NCBI GenBank assembly: GCA_002314145.1
Contig: DCCG01000020.1
Coordinates: 129,355-193,354 of the forward strand
Direction: 5' to 3'
DNA from: Thalassolituus sp. UBA1087
Lineage (GTDB): Bacteria; Pseudomonadota; Gammaproteobacteria; Pseudomonadales; Oceanobacteraceae
DNA: 64,000 nt
The notes under the pieces were generated by a model, which saw only the letters and a program-made list of their open reading frames with translations, did not search any database and was not told the origin of the DNA. A program made the position numbers and the translations under genes. This document shows, one piece after another, positions 1-8,535 of this stretch (position 1 is its first letter; each line of letters starts with the position of its first letter).

Positions 1-532
1 CGGCATCCATACGTTTTTTCAGGTGTGCCGGTAATTTATTCAGTTCCAGTACATTGCGCTGACCATCGGCGTCTTCTTTAAGAAAATCCGACAGGGTCAA
101 CTGCTCGCTGACGACATAGAATTGCAGATCATTCTGCCGTCCCACCGGCTGACTGCCGGCACGGTCGATGGAAGCACTGACGCCGATAATGGCGGTAAAG
201 GCTTCACCACTTTCGCCCTGAGTCGGATGGAATACCGCCGCCAGATAACCCACGGCGCCGTTGGGCCGCGCATAACTGCCATCATCACACCCCAGCACAT
301 ATGACGCCAGTGTACGGACATTTTTGCCACGCCCACGCTGGGTAGCTTCATCCTGGCCGGGGTTATAGTGAAACAGAGTATCGTGAGCGGCCGTCATAAT
401 CGTCTGAATGGCATCGGCCGCCGTGGTTTTACCGGAACCATTACCACCGGACAACAGATTAATGGGACCGAATTCAAATTCAGTGGCCGGGATATTACCC
501 CAGTTAACGTAAATAAATTTTTTCAGAAACAT
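1..532 (-). CDS. mksB: MksB/JetC-type SMC-like ATPase, N-terminal part (cut by window edge)
   Basis: This is the first 177 codons of a gene that runs off the left edge. The start is the ATG at 532, five bases after the mksE stop. The product begins MFLKKFIYVNWGNI and carries a Walker A loop GGNGSGKTT at residues 29-37, followed by the RGRGKNVRTLASYVLG stretch typical of the MukB-like SMC of MksBEF and Wadjet (JetC) complexes. In the family this subunit is the DNA-loop-extruding ATPase, working with the kleisin (MksF/JetA) and MksE/JetB encoded just upstream. The coiled coil, signature motif and Walker B lie outside the window. Whether a fourth gene (mksG/jetD nuclease) follows cannot be seen, so housekeeping condensin and anti-plasmid Wadjet remain open. 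Confidence 0.85.
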   Translation of the reverse strand, partial: MFLKKFIYVNWGNIPATEFEFGPINLLSGGNGSGKTTAADAIQTIMTAAHDTLFHYNPGQDEATQRGRGKNVRTLASYVLGCDDGSYARPNGAVGYLAAVFHPTQGESGEAFTAIIGVSASIDRAGSQPVGRQNDLQFYVVSEQLTLSDFLKEDADGQRNVLELNKLPAHLKKRMDA

Positions 533-537
533 ACTGA

Positions 538-1530
538 TTATTCCCCGAACAGGCTGGCTGGTTTGCTTTGATCAGCCGTATTTCCGGCCTGTTCTTCTGT
601 CTTACTGTCTGCGTTCTGTTGCTCACCCGCGTCCGCTGGTGCTGACTCAGGCTCTGCATGATCATGGTCTTCTGCGTCCAGCTCAGCGGTTTCCTGCACG
701 CCATTATTTGCGCCGTTCTTTGCGCCATTGTCAGCATCATGTTCGGATACCTGAGCCTGCTCATCCGCCTCATGCGTATCAGACTCTGCAGATTCTTCAG
801 TTGCAGTGTCATCGCCGCTATCAGGATTTTCGTCAGTGTCTTTTTCCGCACTTCCGTCTTCAGACACGGCATCCGTGTCCTGAGCATCATCAGCGCCGTC
901 TTCGCCGGATTCCATCAGCTCAGACAACACCTGATCACTGACGTAGCTCATAATCATAGGCCGTACACGCAGCCACATATCACCGTCATTCAGGTTATCT
1001 TCATTGCTGATCTGCACCAGACGTAACTGTTTCAGACGGCGGAATAAGGCTTTACGTTCGGTGAGATTTTCCGGCAGCGTGCGTTTGAGCAGGTTTTTCA
1101 TACCGATGCTCAGGGCTTCCAGCGATACCATGACACAGCCCTGTTCATCCACCATGCCTTCGCGCAGGGCTTTATCATATTGCGCCCGCAGCACCAGAAT
1201 TAACGCCACCTCGTTCTGTGTTAAACGGGTACGGAATGCCTGGGCGCTGTGTTGTGGTGTTTCGTCATCCACCATACCCGGTACCTGAGCACCCGGCGGG
1301 TATAAACGCACAAACTGAAAACGGCGATCATGCTGAATGCGTACGCCCAGCAGCGACAGATAATCGGCCACCAGCTCTTCCAGCCGCAGGTAGCGGTCAT
1401 ACAGTTGTTGTTCTATCTGACTTTCATCGCGGCAGACAACGCCATAATCCAGCAGGCGTACCAGCAGTTCAGAAAACTCACGCTGGCTGAGGCCTTCTTT
1501 CTCTAACTCTTTTTCTATGCTCTGTAACAT
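538..1530 (-). CDS. mksE: MksE/JetB-type condensin subunit (DUF4194) with long acidic tail
   Basis: The 330-residue product has an N-terminal region of about 210 residues like DUF4194/MksE (MLQSIEKELEKEGLSQREF, then SEAL-type winged-helix segments RLYPPGAQVPG and ALFRRLKQLRLVQ). MksE bridges kleisin and SMC heads in MukBEF-like complexes. Residues about 212-330 are an unusual low-complexity extension dominated by Asp, Glu, Ala and Gln, ending SLFGE; the folded part alone already matches the usual family length. The gene sits between mksF (2-base gap) and mksB (5-base gap), so the three are one translationally packed operon. The acidic tail may be a disordered DNA-mimicking or regulatory segment, which is inference. 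Confidence 0.8.
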   Translation of the reverse strand: MLQSIEKELEKEGLSQREFSELLVRLLDYGVVCRDESQIEQQLYDRYLRLEELVADYLSLLGVRIQHDRRFQFVRLYPPGAQVPGMVDDETPQHSAQAFRTRLTQNEVALILVLRAQYDKALREGMVDEQGCVMVSLEALSIGMKNLLKRTLPENLTERKALFRRLKQLRLVQISNEDNLNDGDMWLRVRPMIMSYVSDQVLSELMESGEDGADDAQDTDAVSEDGSAEKDTDENPDSGDDTATEESAESDTHEADEQAQVSEHDADNGAKNGANNGVQETAELDAEDHDHAEPESAPADAGEQQNADSKTEEQAGNTADQSKPASLFGE

Positions 1531-1532
1531 TC

Positions 1533-3008
1533 TCAGGACTCTTTCTGCACCAGCTCAAACGTAAAATGGTCTTTCTTGTAAAAATATTTGCCGCTGTCGC
1601 CGGCCGGCGCGTCGTCACGGTTGTCGTAATCGACGTGGAATTCAAACTCACTGGATAAACCATCCGCCGCGGCAATACCGATCGCGTGAGCCACCGCAAG
1701 AAAATCTTTGGCGGTTGCAATCGGCAGTTCGCGGGTCGAAATGCGGTTACCTTCACGTAAGTTATCGGTGATGTAATTTTTCAGTGACTGCTGGTTAATC
1801 AGGAAGGCCTGATCCAGCACCTGCTGAATATAAATATCGCGGCGCGCGTCCTGATCAAAATCCATCGGCCCGTCATCCAGCCCCGCCTCTACGGTACGCC
1901 GTTGCCGCGGCGCCTGCAGGCGCACCTGGCCGGGATCGACCAGAGAAATTTCCGGCACCGCCATGCGCTCAGCGGCTTTTTCCAGTAATTCACTCTGCTG
2001 TCCGGCCGGCATGGCGGCCAGGCGCTTGCAGACGGCCAGCACATCATTGTGTTGCTGCGATGCCAGATAACTCATCTGACGGATAATAATGTCGGCGCGT
2101 TTGGTAAAACTCTGCAGGGCTTTACGCAATGCCGGCAACATAATATCGGAGGCATTACGCAACCTGAGTTCAATACCGTCGAGAATATTCCACAGCACCG
2201 ACTGCTGGTCTTCCGCCAGCTCCGGCAGTAACTCACGCAGACGGCGCTCAGCGTTGGCTTTGAATACTTTATCCTGCTTACGGATCGCACGTATCAGGCG
2301 GCTGATCTGATCGCGGTGCTTTTCCACGTTATCGGCGGATAAGCGCACGGACAGATCCGGCTGAAAACGGTTCTCCATAAAGTCAAAGAAGGCTTCACTG
2401 GCGCGCTGTACCAGCAGCTGGTCTTCCATTTCGCGCACCAGGTCGCGTTTACGCTCCTCCAGCTCGGCAATCACATCGGTGAAGTCGCTGATGATGCGTT
2501 CCGAGTATTCGTAAGCGTCAAGCAGGTCATAGACATCGCCGCGTTCAAGGAAGGATTCCAGCGAATTGCGGGTGTTACGGGTATTACGGTGACGGGTTCT
2601 TGCCATGCTGCGGCTTTCCGCCACAAACGGCTCGGTAAACAGCCGCCCATAGCGGGTAAAGGCAAAGGTGCTCTGCAGAGTGGCTTCATCCACCTGCTTT
2701 TCGATCCAGCCATGTTCCAGCAACTGGTTCAGCACCCAGACACCCTGATCCCGGCTGGAGCGGAAGCGGCCTTCCTGATCATCCTGGCCGTTTTCGTCTT
2801 CGGATTCACCGCCGGCCAGAGCCGGGGCACGTACCAGGGCTTCCTGAAATATTTCAATCATGGTGTCCCGCGCCAGCGCCTGACCGTAGTCGGCACTGGA
2901 GGAACTGTAGAGCCGCTGATACAGCTCGCGCAGGCATTCCATCACCTGGGCCCGGTACTTACCGGTCAGGGGCCTGAAAAACTGCCCTCTTTCCTGTTCA
3001 AAAAACAT
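1533..3008 (-). CDS. mksF: MksF/JetA-type kleisin subunit
   Basis: The 491-residue protein starts MFFEQERGQFFRPLTGKYRAQ and resembles the JetA/MksF kleisin: an N-terminal winged-helix region (residues about 1-130), a long helical middle (about 150-350, rich in Glu/Arg/Leu) and a C-terminal winged helix with PAGDSGKYFYKKDHF near residues 465-480. In the family it closes the SMC ring and recruits MksE. It is the first gene of the mksF-mksE-mksB operon, the usual order. About 200 bases upstream hold its promoter; I could not assign -35/-10 boxes with confidence. Length is normal for the family. Confidence 0.82.
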   Translation of the reverse strand: MFFEQERGQFFRPLTGKYRAQVMECLRELYQRLYSSSSADYGQALARDTMIEIFQEALVRAPALAGGESEDENGQDDQEGRFRSSRDQGVWVLNQLLEHGWIEKQVDEATLQSTFAFTRYGRLFTEPFVAESRSMARTRHRNTRNTRNSLESFLERGDVYDLLDAYEYSERIISDFTDVIAELEERKRDLVREMEDQLLVQRASEAFFDFMENRFQPDLSVRLSADNVEKHRDQISRLIRAIRKQDKVFKANAERRLRELLPELAEDQQSVLWNILDGIELRLRNASDIMLPALRKALQSFTKRADIIIRQMSYLASQQHNDVLAVCKRLAAMPAGQQSELLEKAAERMAVPEISLVDPGQVRLQAPRQRRTVEAGLDDGPMDFDQDARRDIYIQQVLDQAFLINQQSLKNYITDNLREGNRISTRELPIATAKDFLAVAHAIGIAAADGLSSEFEFHVDYDNRDDAPAGDSGKYFYKKDHFTFELVQKES

Positions 3009-3204
3009 ACAAAATTCTGTCTGATGGACCTTCGCAAAAGACCGGTTAGGTTACTCAAAGGCGGGGCTTAAGGCCAGCAAAGAAACGCACTCTGACGGTG
3101 TCAGGGGATGGCAGCCAGTCTGCCGCACGCAAGCCGCCACTGCGGGCGGTTTCCAGTACCGGTATCTGCGGATATACTGAGCGCAAATTCTCCGGGGCGC
3201 GACC

Positions 3205-3741
3205 ATGCAGGATCAGTCAGAGCCAGACAACCCGCCAGCGTATGAGCCACCTTTCTATCAGGTGGGTACGGAAAAATTCATTGAGCTGACGCTGGTCACC
3301 TTCGGGCTGTTCGGCTTTTACTGGGCGTACCGTCACTGGGCCGCCATCGCCCGCCATGAAGGTGGGATTCAGCCGCTGGGACGGACCCTGCTCTCAGTCG
3401 TTTACCAGTTTAACCTGTACCAGCGCATCGCCGCCCGGGCGAAACTGGAAGACGAGAATCCGCGCTGGGACCCGGCGCGTCTGTATGCCATTTTTCTGAT
3501 TTTCACCCTGGTACCTGTGTGGCTGCTGGTGACACAGCATCCCTGGGGTATCCTGCTGAATCTGATGACCCTGTTACCTAATCTGCTGGTTAACCAGAGC
3601 ATTAACCGTGTTCATGAACGCCACCTGCAGTTCTATGAACAGAACACCGAGATGTCCGGTATCGACTGGGCGATGATCGTCGCCGGTCTCATCGGCTGGC
3701 TGACAATTCTTATTCTGGCTCTGGCCAGTGACTTTTTTTAA
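3205..3741 (+). CDS. Small integral membrane protein, function unknown
   Basis: The 178-residue product has a polar N-terminus (about 20 residues, Pro-rich) and about four hydrophobic stretches: residues 24-45 (FIELTLVTFGLFGFYWAYRH), 92-110, 114-130 and 153-175. The pattern, with tryptophan/tyrosine after the first segment, recalls DUF4234-like membrane proteins, but I do not recognise it firmly. It lies 19 bases upstream of the sensor kinase gene on the same strand and may be cotranscribed with it. No catalytic motif is visible. Confidence 0.65.
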   Translation: MQDQSEPDNPPAYEPPFYQVGTEKFIELTLVTFGLFGFYWAYRHWAAIARHEGGIQPLGRTLLSVVYQFNLYQRIAARAKLEDENPRWDPARLYAIFLIFTLVPVWLLVTQHPWGILLNLMTLLPNLLVNQSINRVHERHLQFYEQNTEMSGIDWAMIVAGLIGWLTILILALASDFF

Positions 3742-3760
3742 TTTCCGGGACTGAGACACT

Positions 3761-6154
3761 ATGGCCATAATCCGGGCCCTGCTAAGCGCTGTTATTTTCA
3801 GTATGTGCATTCCTCTGGCCACCAGCCAGGCGGCCGAACCACCTCTGATGACGCTGACGACCCGCGGTGACTTCCCCCTCGGCAGCCACACCGTCTGGTA
3901 CGAAGACACCATGGCCAGCATGGAAGCCCAGGAAATACTGGAGCTGGACAGCAGCGAATGGCAAAGCAGTGATCAGCAAGCCCTGAACTTTGGTTATTCC
4001 GACGCCGCTTACTGGCTGAAAATGCGGGTGCTGAACGATGCCGATCTCAGCTGGTCGCTGTGGATTCGTTACTCGCTGCTCGATTATGTTGATATTTATC
4101 TGTGTCCTCAGGACGCCGGCAATATCAGCGCCTGCCATCAGAGCCATGGCGGTGACGAATACCCGTTCGCGGAAGGCCGTGACATTGACCACCCCAACCT
4201 GATCTTCAATACGCCCATGACGCCGGGACAGGAATACCTGATGCTGATGCGGGTGCAAACCAGCGGAACCCAGCAGATTCCGGCAGCCTTCGTGGATGAC
4301 CAGACACTCGAACACGAGTTGCTTAACAACAATATTATCCGCGGCGGTTACTACGCCACTATGCTGGTGATGGGCCTCTACAACCTGTTTATTTTCTTTT
4401 CCACCCGCGAGCGCAGTTATTTCTATTATTCTGCCGTCACGCTGACGTTTCTGCTCTTTCATATGAGCTACGAAGGCTCAGCGTTTCAGTTTTTCTGGCC
4501 GCGGACACCGGAGCTGAATCACTACGCACTGCCCTTTATGTTCAGCATCAATCTGGTGTTTCTGAGTCTGTTTGTTCCCAACTTTCTGCGCCTGAAGAAA
4601 TACAGCCGCCCGCTGTACCGGCTGTTCCGGGTATACACTGCCATGTCGCTGATGTCGCTGGTCATGCTGCCACTGGCGCCCTATCAGCTTCTGGTACCGC
4701 TGAATAACCTGCTGTCGACACTGTTGCTGCTGTCCGCGCTGCTGACCGGCATCCGTTTCTGGATGCGCGGACATTCGTCGGCGCGTTTCTTTACCATTGC
4801 CTGGATCGCCCTGATCGCCGGTCTGGTGATGGCCAACGCCCGCAGTCTGGGCTGGATACCAACCAATACTCTGACCCTGTACTCCTATCAGATCGGTTCC
4901 TTTATGGAGATTATCCTGCTGTCGCTGGCGCTGGGGGAACGTATTGTGCGTCTGCAGAAAGAACAACTGGAAGCCCGCCAGGCAATGATGAAAAGCCAGG
5001 AAGATGCCATTCAGTACCTGCGCGACTACGAGGACCTGTATCAGAATTCACTGACCGGTAAATTCCAGCTTGATGACGACGGCTACTTCATCAAAAGCAA
5101 TCCCTCCTGGCGAAAAATGCTGGGGTACAGCGACCAGACCCGGTTCGCCAATGAAAACCCGCCCTTTAACAGCCTGTTGACGGATAACGGTGAACAGCAC
5201 CAGCTGTGGCGGGCACTGCGCGATCAGGGCAGCGTTCAGGGGTTTGTCGTGCAGATGACACCGCCGGGCTCCAGCGAGCGGCTGTGGATATCGCTCACCA
5301 TCCGCCGGCGTGCCAACAACGAAAAAGCAGCCTGGATCGGCTCCGGGCAGAATGTCACCGATGAACACAACAATGAGCAGGCGCTGATCCATCTGCAGAA
5401 AGAAAAAACCCAGGCTCTGCGCCAGCTGGTCATGGGCATTGCCCATGAAATGAATACCCCGCTGGGCAATATCCGCATGGCGGAATCCTTTCTCAGCGAG
5501 GAACATGAAGACTGGACACCGGAAGAAATCAACGCCCACCTGAAAGACGGGCTGAATCATATTCACGACGGCATCAACCGGCTGAACTCACTCAACCAGC
5601 TGATGAAAAACGCCATTGTGGAAGAAAACCAGTATCCAAAAGAACAACTGGTGCTGCGCCCATGGCTGGATAACTGGGCGCAGGAAATGCAAAGCCTGCA
5701 CCCGTCCGTCAAGCTGTGCGCACAGGTCCACAGCTATCTGATTGAGTGGGAAACCTATCCCGATGCACTGAGTATTATTCTGACGCAGCTGGTCGACAAC
5801 TCCTGCCGCCATAATCCCGATCTGCTGGAGAAAGGCGGACTCACCATCCGCGTGGATTTCCGCGAGCGCAACGGCCAGTTCGAGCTGCACTATCAGGATA
5901 ACGGCAAGGGCATTGATCAGGCACAGCGCGAAGTGATTTTTATGCCCTTCTACACCACCCAGCGCACCGAGGCACGCAGCCGGGGACTGGGTCTGTACCA
6001 GACCTATAACCTGCTGACCGAACTTCTGCACGGACATATTGAATGGCCGGCTGAAGCCAATGGATTTTATCTGCTGGTACGTTTCACTCTGCCGAAAGAA
6101 AAGCCGGTGGAAGATGATGGCGATCTGCCCCAGGACAACCTGGCCGCCGACTGA
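3761..6154 (+). CDS. 7TMR-DISM sensor histidine kinase with PAS domain
   Basis: The 797-residue protein has a signal peptide (residues 1-26), a periplasmic 7TMR-DISM-type sensor domain (about 30-175), seven transmembrane segments (about 188-395), a short coiled coil, a PAS domain (about 418-535) and a kinase core. The H-box is GIAHEMNTPLGNI with the phosphorylatable histidine at residue 562; the N-box DNSCRHNPD, G1 DNGKGID and G2 SRGLGLY motifs are all present. It therefore looks like an active kinase answering an extracellular ligand through its DISM domain, which in this family often binds carbohydrates or other small molecules. No response regulator gene is adjacent, so it is an orphan kinase. 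The substrate and ligand are unknown. Confidence 0.88.
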   Translation: MAIIRALLSAVIFSMCIPLATSQAAEPPLMTLTTRGDFPLGSHTVWYEDTMASMEAQEILELDSSEWQSSDQQALNFGYSDAAYWLKMRVLNDADLSWSLWIRYSLLDYVDIYLCPQDAGNISACHQSHGGDEYPFAEGRDIDHPNLIFNTPMTPGQEYLMLMRVQTSGTQQIPAAFVDDQTLEHELLNNNIIRGGYYATMLVMGLYNLFIFFSTRERSYFYYSAVTLTFLLFHMSYEGSAFQFFWPRTPELNHYALPFMFSINLVFLSLFVPNFLRLKKYSRPLYRLFRVYTAMSLMSLVMLPLAPYQLLVPLNNLLSTLLLLSALLTGIRFWMRGHSSARFFTIAWIALIAGLVMANARSLGWIPTNTLTLYSYQIGSFMEIILLSLALGERIVRLQKEQLEARQAMMKSQEDAIQYLRDYEDLYQNSLTGKFQLDDDGYFIKSNPSWRKMLGYSDQTRFANENPPFNSLLTDNGEQHQLWRALRDQGSVQGFVVQMTPPGSSERLWISLTIRRRANNEKAAWIGSGQNVTDEHNNEQALIHLQKEKTQALRQLVMGIAHEMNTPLGNIRMAESFLSEEHEDWTPEEINAHLKDGLNHIHDGINRLNSLNQLMKNAIVEENQYPKEQLVLRPWLDNWAQEMQSLHPSVKLCAQVHSYLIEWETYPDALSIILTQLVDNSCRHNPDLLEKGGLTIRVDFRERNGQFELHYQDNGKGIDQAQREVIFMPFYTTQRTEARSRGLGLYQTYNLLTELLHGHIEWPAEANGFYLLVRFTLPKEKPVEDDGDLPQDNLAAD

Positions 6155-6192
6155 CCAGCGCTGCCATACCTCTGTAACACAGGCTCTCTATC

Positions 6193-6221
6193 CTGCGTCA
6201 GCAAGATGCTTTCTGACGCAG
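6193..6221. repeat. Perfect 9-bp inverted repeat between kinase gene and next ORF
   Basis: CTGCGTCAG at 6193-6201 and CTGACGCAG at 6213-6221 flank an 11-base loop. There is no T-run after it, so it is not a standard terminator. It sits immediately before the start codon at 6232 and could fold in the messenger RNA and limit translation of that gene; that role is inference. Confidence 0.45.
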
Positions 6222-6231
6222 TGATGACGCC

Positions 6232-6642
6232 ATGAAATCCGCAATTAACGCACTCGCTCCGCCCCTCCGCAACCGCCTGCATTCCCGGCTCACAGCCTGG
6301 CTGCACCCGACCCGGCCAGCGCCTGAAACCCGGGCAATACAATACCTGCGCCAGCTGCCGGCGTCTGAGTTCGATGAAATCTACCGCGTACTGGTATGCG
6401 ACGCGCCGGCCATGAGCCGTGAAGCGCACACCTTCTGCGCCCGCTTTCCGCAACTTCCGCTCAGCCGCTGTTCAGCTATATTGCGTCAGGCCGCACGCGC
6501 ACGCCATGTGACCGCCCTGCAGGCGGCCCGCAACAGCCGTAAAAAACTGCTGCCGCGGATGGCACTGGTGATACTGACCCTGCTGCTGATTAACCTGCAG
6601 CGCAGCGATAACGGTACTCCGCTGTTAGCCGGCCTCCTGTGA
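6232..6642 (+). CDS. Hypothetical protein with C-terminal transmembrane segment
   Basis: The 136-residue product is Arg/Ala/Leu-rich and basic at its N-terminus (pI clearly high), with a single hydrophobic segment at about residues 107-122 (RMALVILTLLLINLQ) near the C-terminus. It may be a tail-anchored membrane protein. I do not recognise a family. It lies 77 bases after the sensor kinase gene and may belong to the same transcript. Codon usage resembles its neighbours, which supports it being real, but the ribosome-binding site is weak. Confidence 0.5.
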   Translation: MKSAINALAPPLRNRLHSRLTAWLHPTRPAPETRAIQYLRQLPASEFDEIYRVLVCDAPAMSREAHTFCARFPQLPLSRCSAILRQAARARHVTALQAARNSRKKLLPRMALVILTLLLINLQRSDNGTPLLAGLL

Positions 6643-6704
6643 ACGGTTTTTCGTGCTGAGCGCACAGGCTATACTCGTCGCCAGTACAGACAGGAGACAC
6701 AACT

Positions 6705-7010
6705 ATGTATATCGCTATGAACCGTTTCCGCATCAAACCGGGTTGCGAACAGGATTTTATCGACATCTGGAAAAACCGCGAAAGTTACCTCGACGAGGTT
6801 CCGGGTTTTAAGAGTTTCAACCTGTTACAGGGGCCCACGTCAGAAGAATACACTCTCTTCTCTTCCCACGCGGTGTGGGAGTCAGCCAGGGATTTTGAAA
6901 ACTGGACCAAATCCGAAGCCTTCCGTAAAGCCCACGCGAATGCCGGCGGCAGCCGTAAAGATATTTATATGGGGCCGCCACAACTGGAGTGTTTTGAGGC
7001 CGTTATCTGA
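6705..7010 (+). CDS. Antibiotic biosynthesis monooxygenase (ABM) family protein
   Basis: The 101-residue product is a single alpha/beta-barrel domain of the ABM type: YIAMNRFRIKPGCEQDFIDIWKNRE, a central VPGFKSFNLLQGP, and the FSSHAVWESARDFENWTKSEAF segment. Members of this fold dimerise and include heme-degrading IsdG/HmoB-like enzymes and quinol monooxygenases. The WxSxxxFxxWxxSxxF pattern is close to the heme-degrading branch, but the substrate cannot be decided from sequence. The start has a clear AGGAGA ribosome-binding site eight bases upstream. It is followed by a strong terminator. Confidence 0.8.
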   Translation: MYIAMNRFRIKPGCEQDFIDIWKNRESYLDEVPGFKSFNLLQGPTSEEYTLFSSHAVWESARDFENWTKSEAFRKAHANAGGSRKDIYMGPPQLECFEAVI

Positions 7011-7013
7011 CAG

Positions 7014-7039
7014 AAAAAAGCGCCTGTTGGCGCTTTTTT
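7014..7039. terminator. Bidirectional rho-independent terminator (ABM gene / amtB)
   Basis: GCGCC (7020-7024), loop TGTT and GGCGC (7029-7033) are flanked by an A-run before and a T-run of six after. It can stop transcription of the ABM gene on the plus strand and of amtB, which ends at 7057, on the minus strand. Confidence 0.85.
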
Positions 7040-7056
7040 CTTTGCTTTGCCAATAA

Positions 7057-8283
7057 TCAGTCTTCACTGGTCGCAGCAATTTTATGCACCGCCAGATCCG
7101 CACCGTTGAATTCGTCTTCCTGTGGCAGACGAATACCGGATATGACTTTAAGCAGACCATACACGGCAAACCCGCCCAGCAATGCCACTGCCACGCCGGC
7201 CAGTGTACCGATAACCTGGGCCATGAGACTGACGCCTCCGAGACCACCAAAAGCCTGTGAACCAAAAATACCGGCGGCAATACCGCCCCAGGCACCGCAC
7301 AGGCCGTGTAACGGCCAGACACCGAGCACGTCATCAAACTGCGGAAAACGGTTCTGCGCCGCGGTAAAAACAAACACGAACAGCGCTCCGGCAACACCGC
7401 CCACAATCAGCGCTCCGACCGGATGCAATATATCCGATCCGGCACACACAGCGACCAGGCCTGCCAGCGGACCATTATGAATAAAGCCCGGGTCATTGCG
7501 GCCCACCAGCATGGCGATAATGGTTCCACCGACCATCGCCATCAGACTGTTCACCGCCACCAGCCCTGAAATGCCGTCCATCGTTTGCGCCGACATAACG
7601 TTAAACCCGAACCAGCCAACAATCAGCACCCAGGAGCCCAATGCCAGAAAAGGAATATTGGACGGCGCAAAGGCCACCACCCGGCCCTCGCGGTAACGAC
7701 CGTTACGTGCTCCCAGCAGGTAAACGGCGGTAAAGGCAAGCCAGCCGCCAACACCATGCACGACCACAGAACCGGCAAAGTCATGGAAGCCGGCGCCAAA
7801 GGTCGCTTCCAGCCAGTTCTGGAAACCATAATTACCATTCCAGATCATGCCCTCAAACAGCGGGTATACAAAGGCCACAATCAATGCTGAGGCGATCAGT
7901 ATCGGGTAAAACTTCGCCCGCTCGGCAATGCCACCGGACACGATAGCCGGAATCGCGGCGGCAAAGGTTAACAGGAAAAAGAACTTAACCAGGTCATAGC
8001 CGTTGTTCTGTACCAGTTCCGTTGCGCTGCTGAAGAAGTTAACACCATAAGCGATCTGGTAGCCGATAAAGAAATACGCCAGCGTTGAAATACCAAAGTC
8101 GGTGATGATTTTCACCAGTGCATTAACCTGGTTTTTGTGTCGCACGGTTCCTACTTCCAGGAACGCAAAGCCCGCATGCATGGCCAGAACCATAATGGCC
8201 CCGAGCAAAATAAACAGGGTGTTGGCGCTCTGCATCAGCGTTTCAACGGCGCTGTTAATGCTGTTCACGTCAAAAGTTTCCAC
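7057..8283 (-). CDS. amtB: Ammonium transporter
   Basis: The 408-residue product is a full Amt/Rh channel: eleven hydrophobic segments, the GTVRHKNQVN motif near residue 45, the DFAGSVVVHGVGG motif containing the conserved Asp and the first pore histidine (about residues 167-180), and the second pore histidine in WPLHGLCGAWGG near residue 325. It lacks a cleavable signal peptide and begins with about 20 residues outside the membrane, as in the Amt1-like subgroup. It conducts ammonium/ammonia across the inner membrane under nitrogen limitation. glnK, the usual partner gene, is not adjacent. I found no acceptable sigma-54 site in its upstream region. Confidence 0.95.
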   Translation of the reverse strand: METFDVNSINSAVETLMQSANTLFILLGAIMVLAMHAGFAFLEVGTVRHKNQVNALVKIITDFGISTLAYFFIGYQIAYGVNFFSSATELVQNNGYDLVKFFFLLTFAAAIPAIVSGGIAERAKFYPILIASALIVAFVYPLFEGMIWNGNYGFQNWLEATFGAGFHDFAGSVVVHGVGGWLAFTAVYLLGARNGRYREGRVVAFAPSNIPFLALGSWVLIVGWFGFNVMSAQTMDGISGLVAVNSLMAMVGGTIIAMLVGRNDPGFIHNGPLAGLVAVCAGSDILHPVGALIVGGVAGALFVFVFTAAQNRFPQFDDVLGVWPLHGLCGAWGGIAAGIFGSQAFGGLGGVSLMAQVIGTLAGVAVALLGGFAVYGLLKVISGIRLPQEDEFNGADLAVHKIAATSED

Positions 8284-8535
8284 TGTAATCCTCTCTGATT
8301 TTTGTTCTGCAAAACATAATACGCGGCACCGTCAGCGAGGCTTTACACCAATACGCTCTAAAGCAGTGCCACATTTAATTAAAATCCCAAATAAAGTGCG
8401 GGTTTTAATCAAAACGCAGGCGAGGTAGCAGTTTTCGTACCAGATTGTCATCTTTGTAACAACCAGAGGAGAGGTATCACAGGATTTATGCACACTTTCA
8501 GAGCCAGTGGGCTCTGAAAGTGAATCAGAAACGAT
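8284..8535. other. Intergenic region between amtB start and rlmKL stop
   Basis: This 252-base gap should hold the amtB promoter. I checked it for a -24/-12 element on the minus strand and found only a poor partial match around 8357-8372 (correct TGGCAC but wrong -12). Apart from the hairpin at 8493-8522 I see no defined element. Confidence 0.5.
8493..8522 (-). terminator. Hairpin just downstream of rlmKL
   Basis: A perfect 13-bp stem (CACTTTCAGAGCC at 8493-8505, loop AGTG, complementary arm 8510-8522) follows the rlmKL stop codon. The minus strand lacks a clear T-run after the stem, so it is terminator-like or a 3-prime messenger-stabilising hairpin. Confidence 0.55.

Noticed and set aside
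8357..8372. Possible sigma-54 promoter for amtB (TGGCAC on the minus strand)
   Set aside because: The -12 half reads TAGAG-like at the required position and lacks the GC doublet; no other site in the gap has correct spacing.
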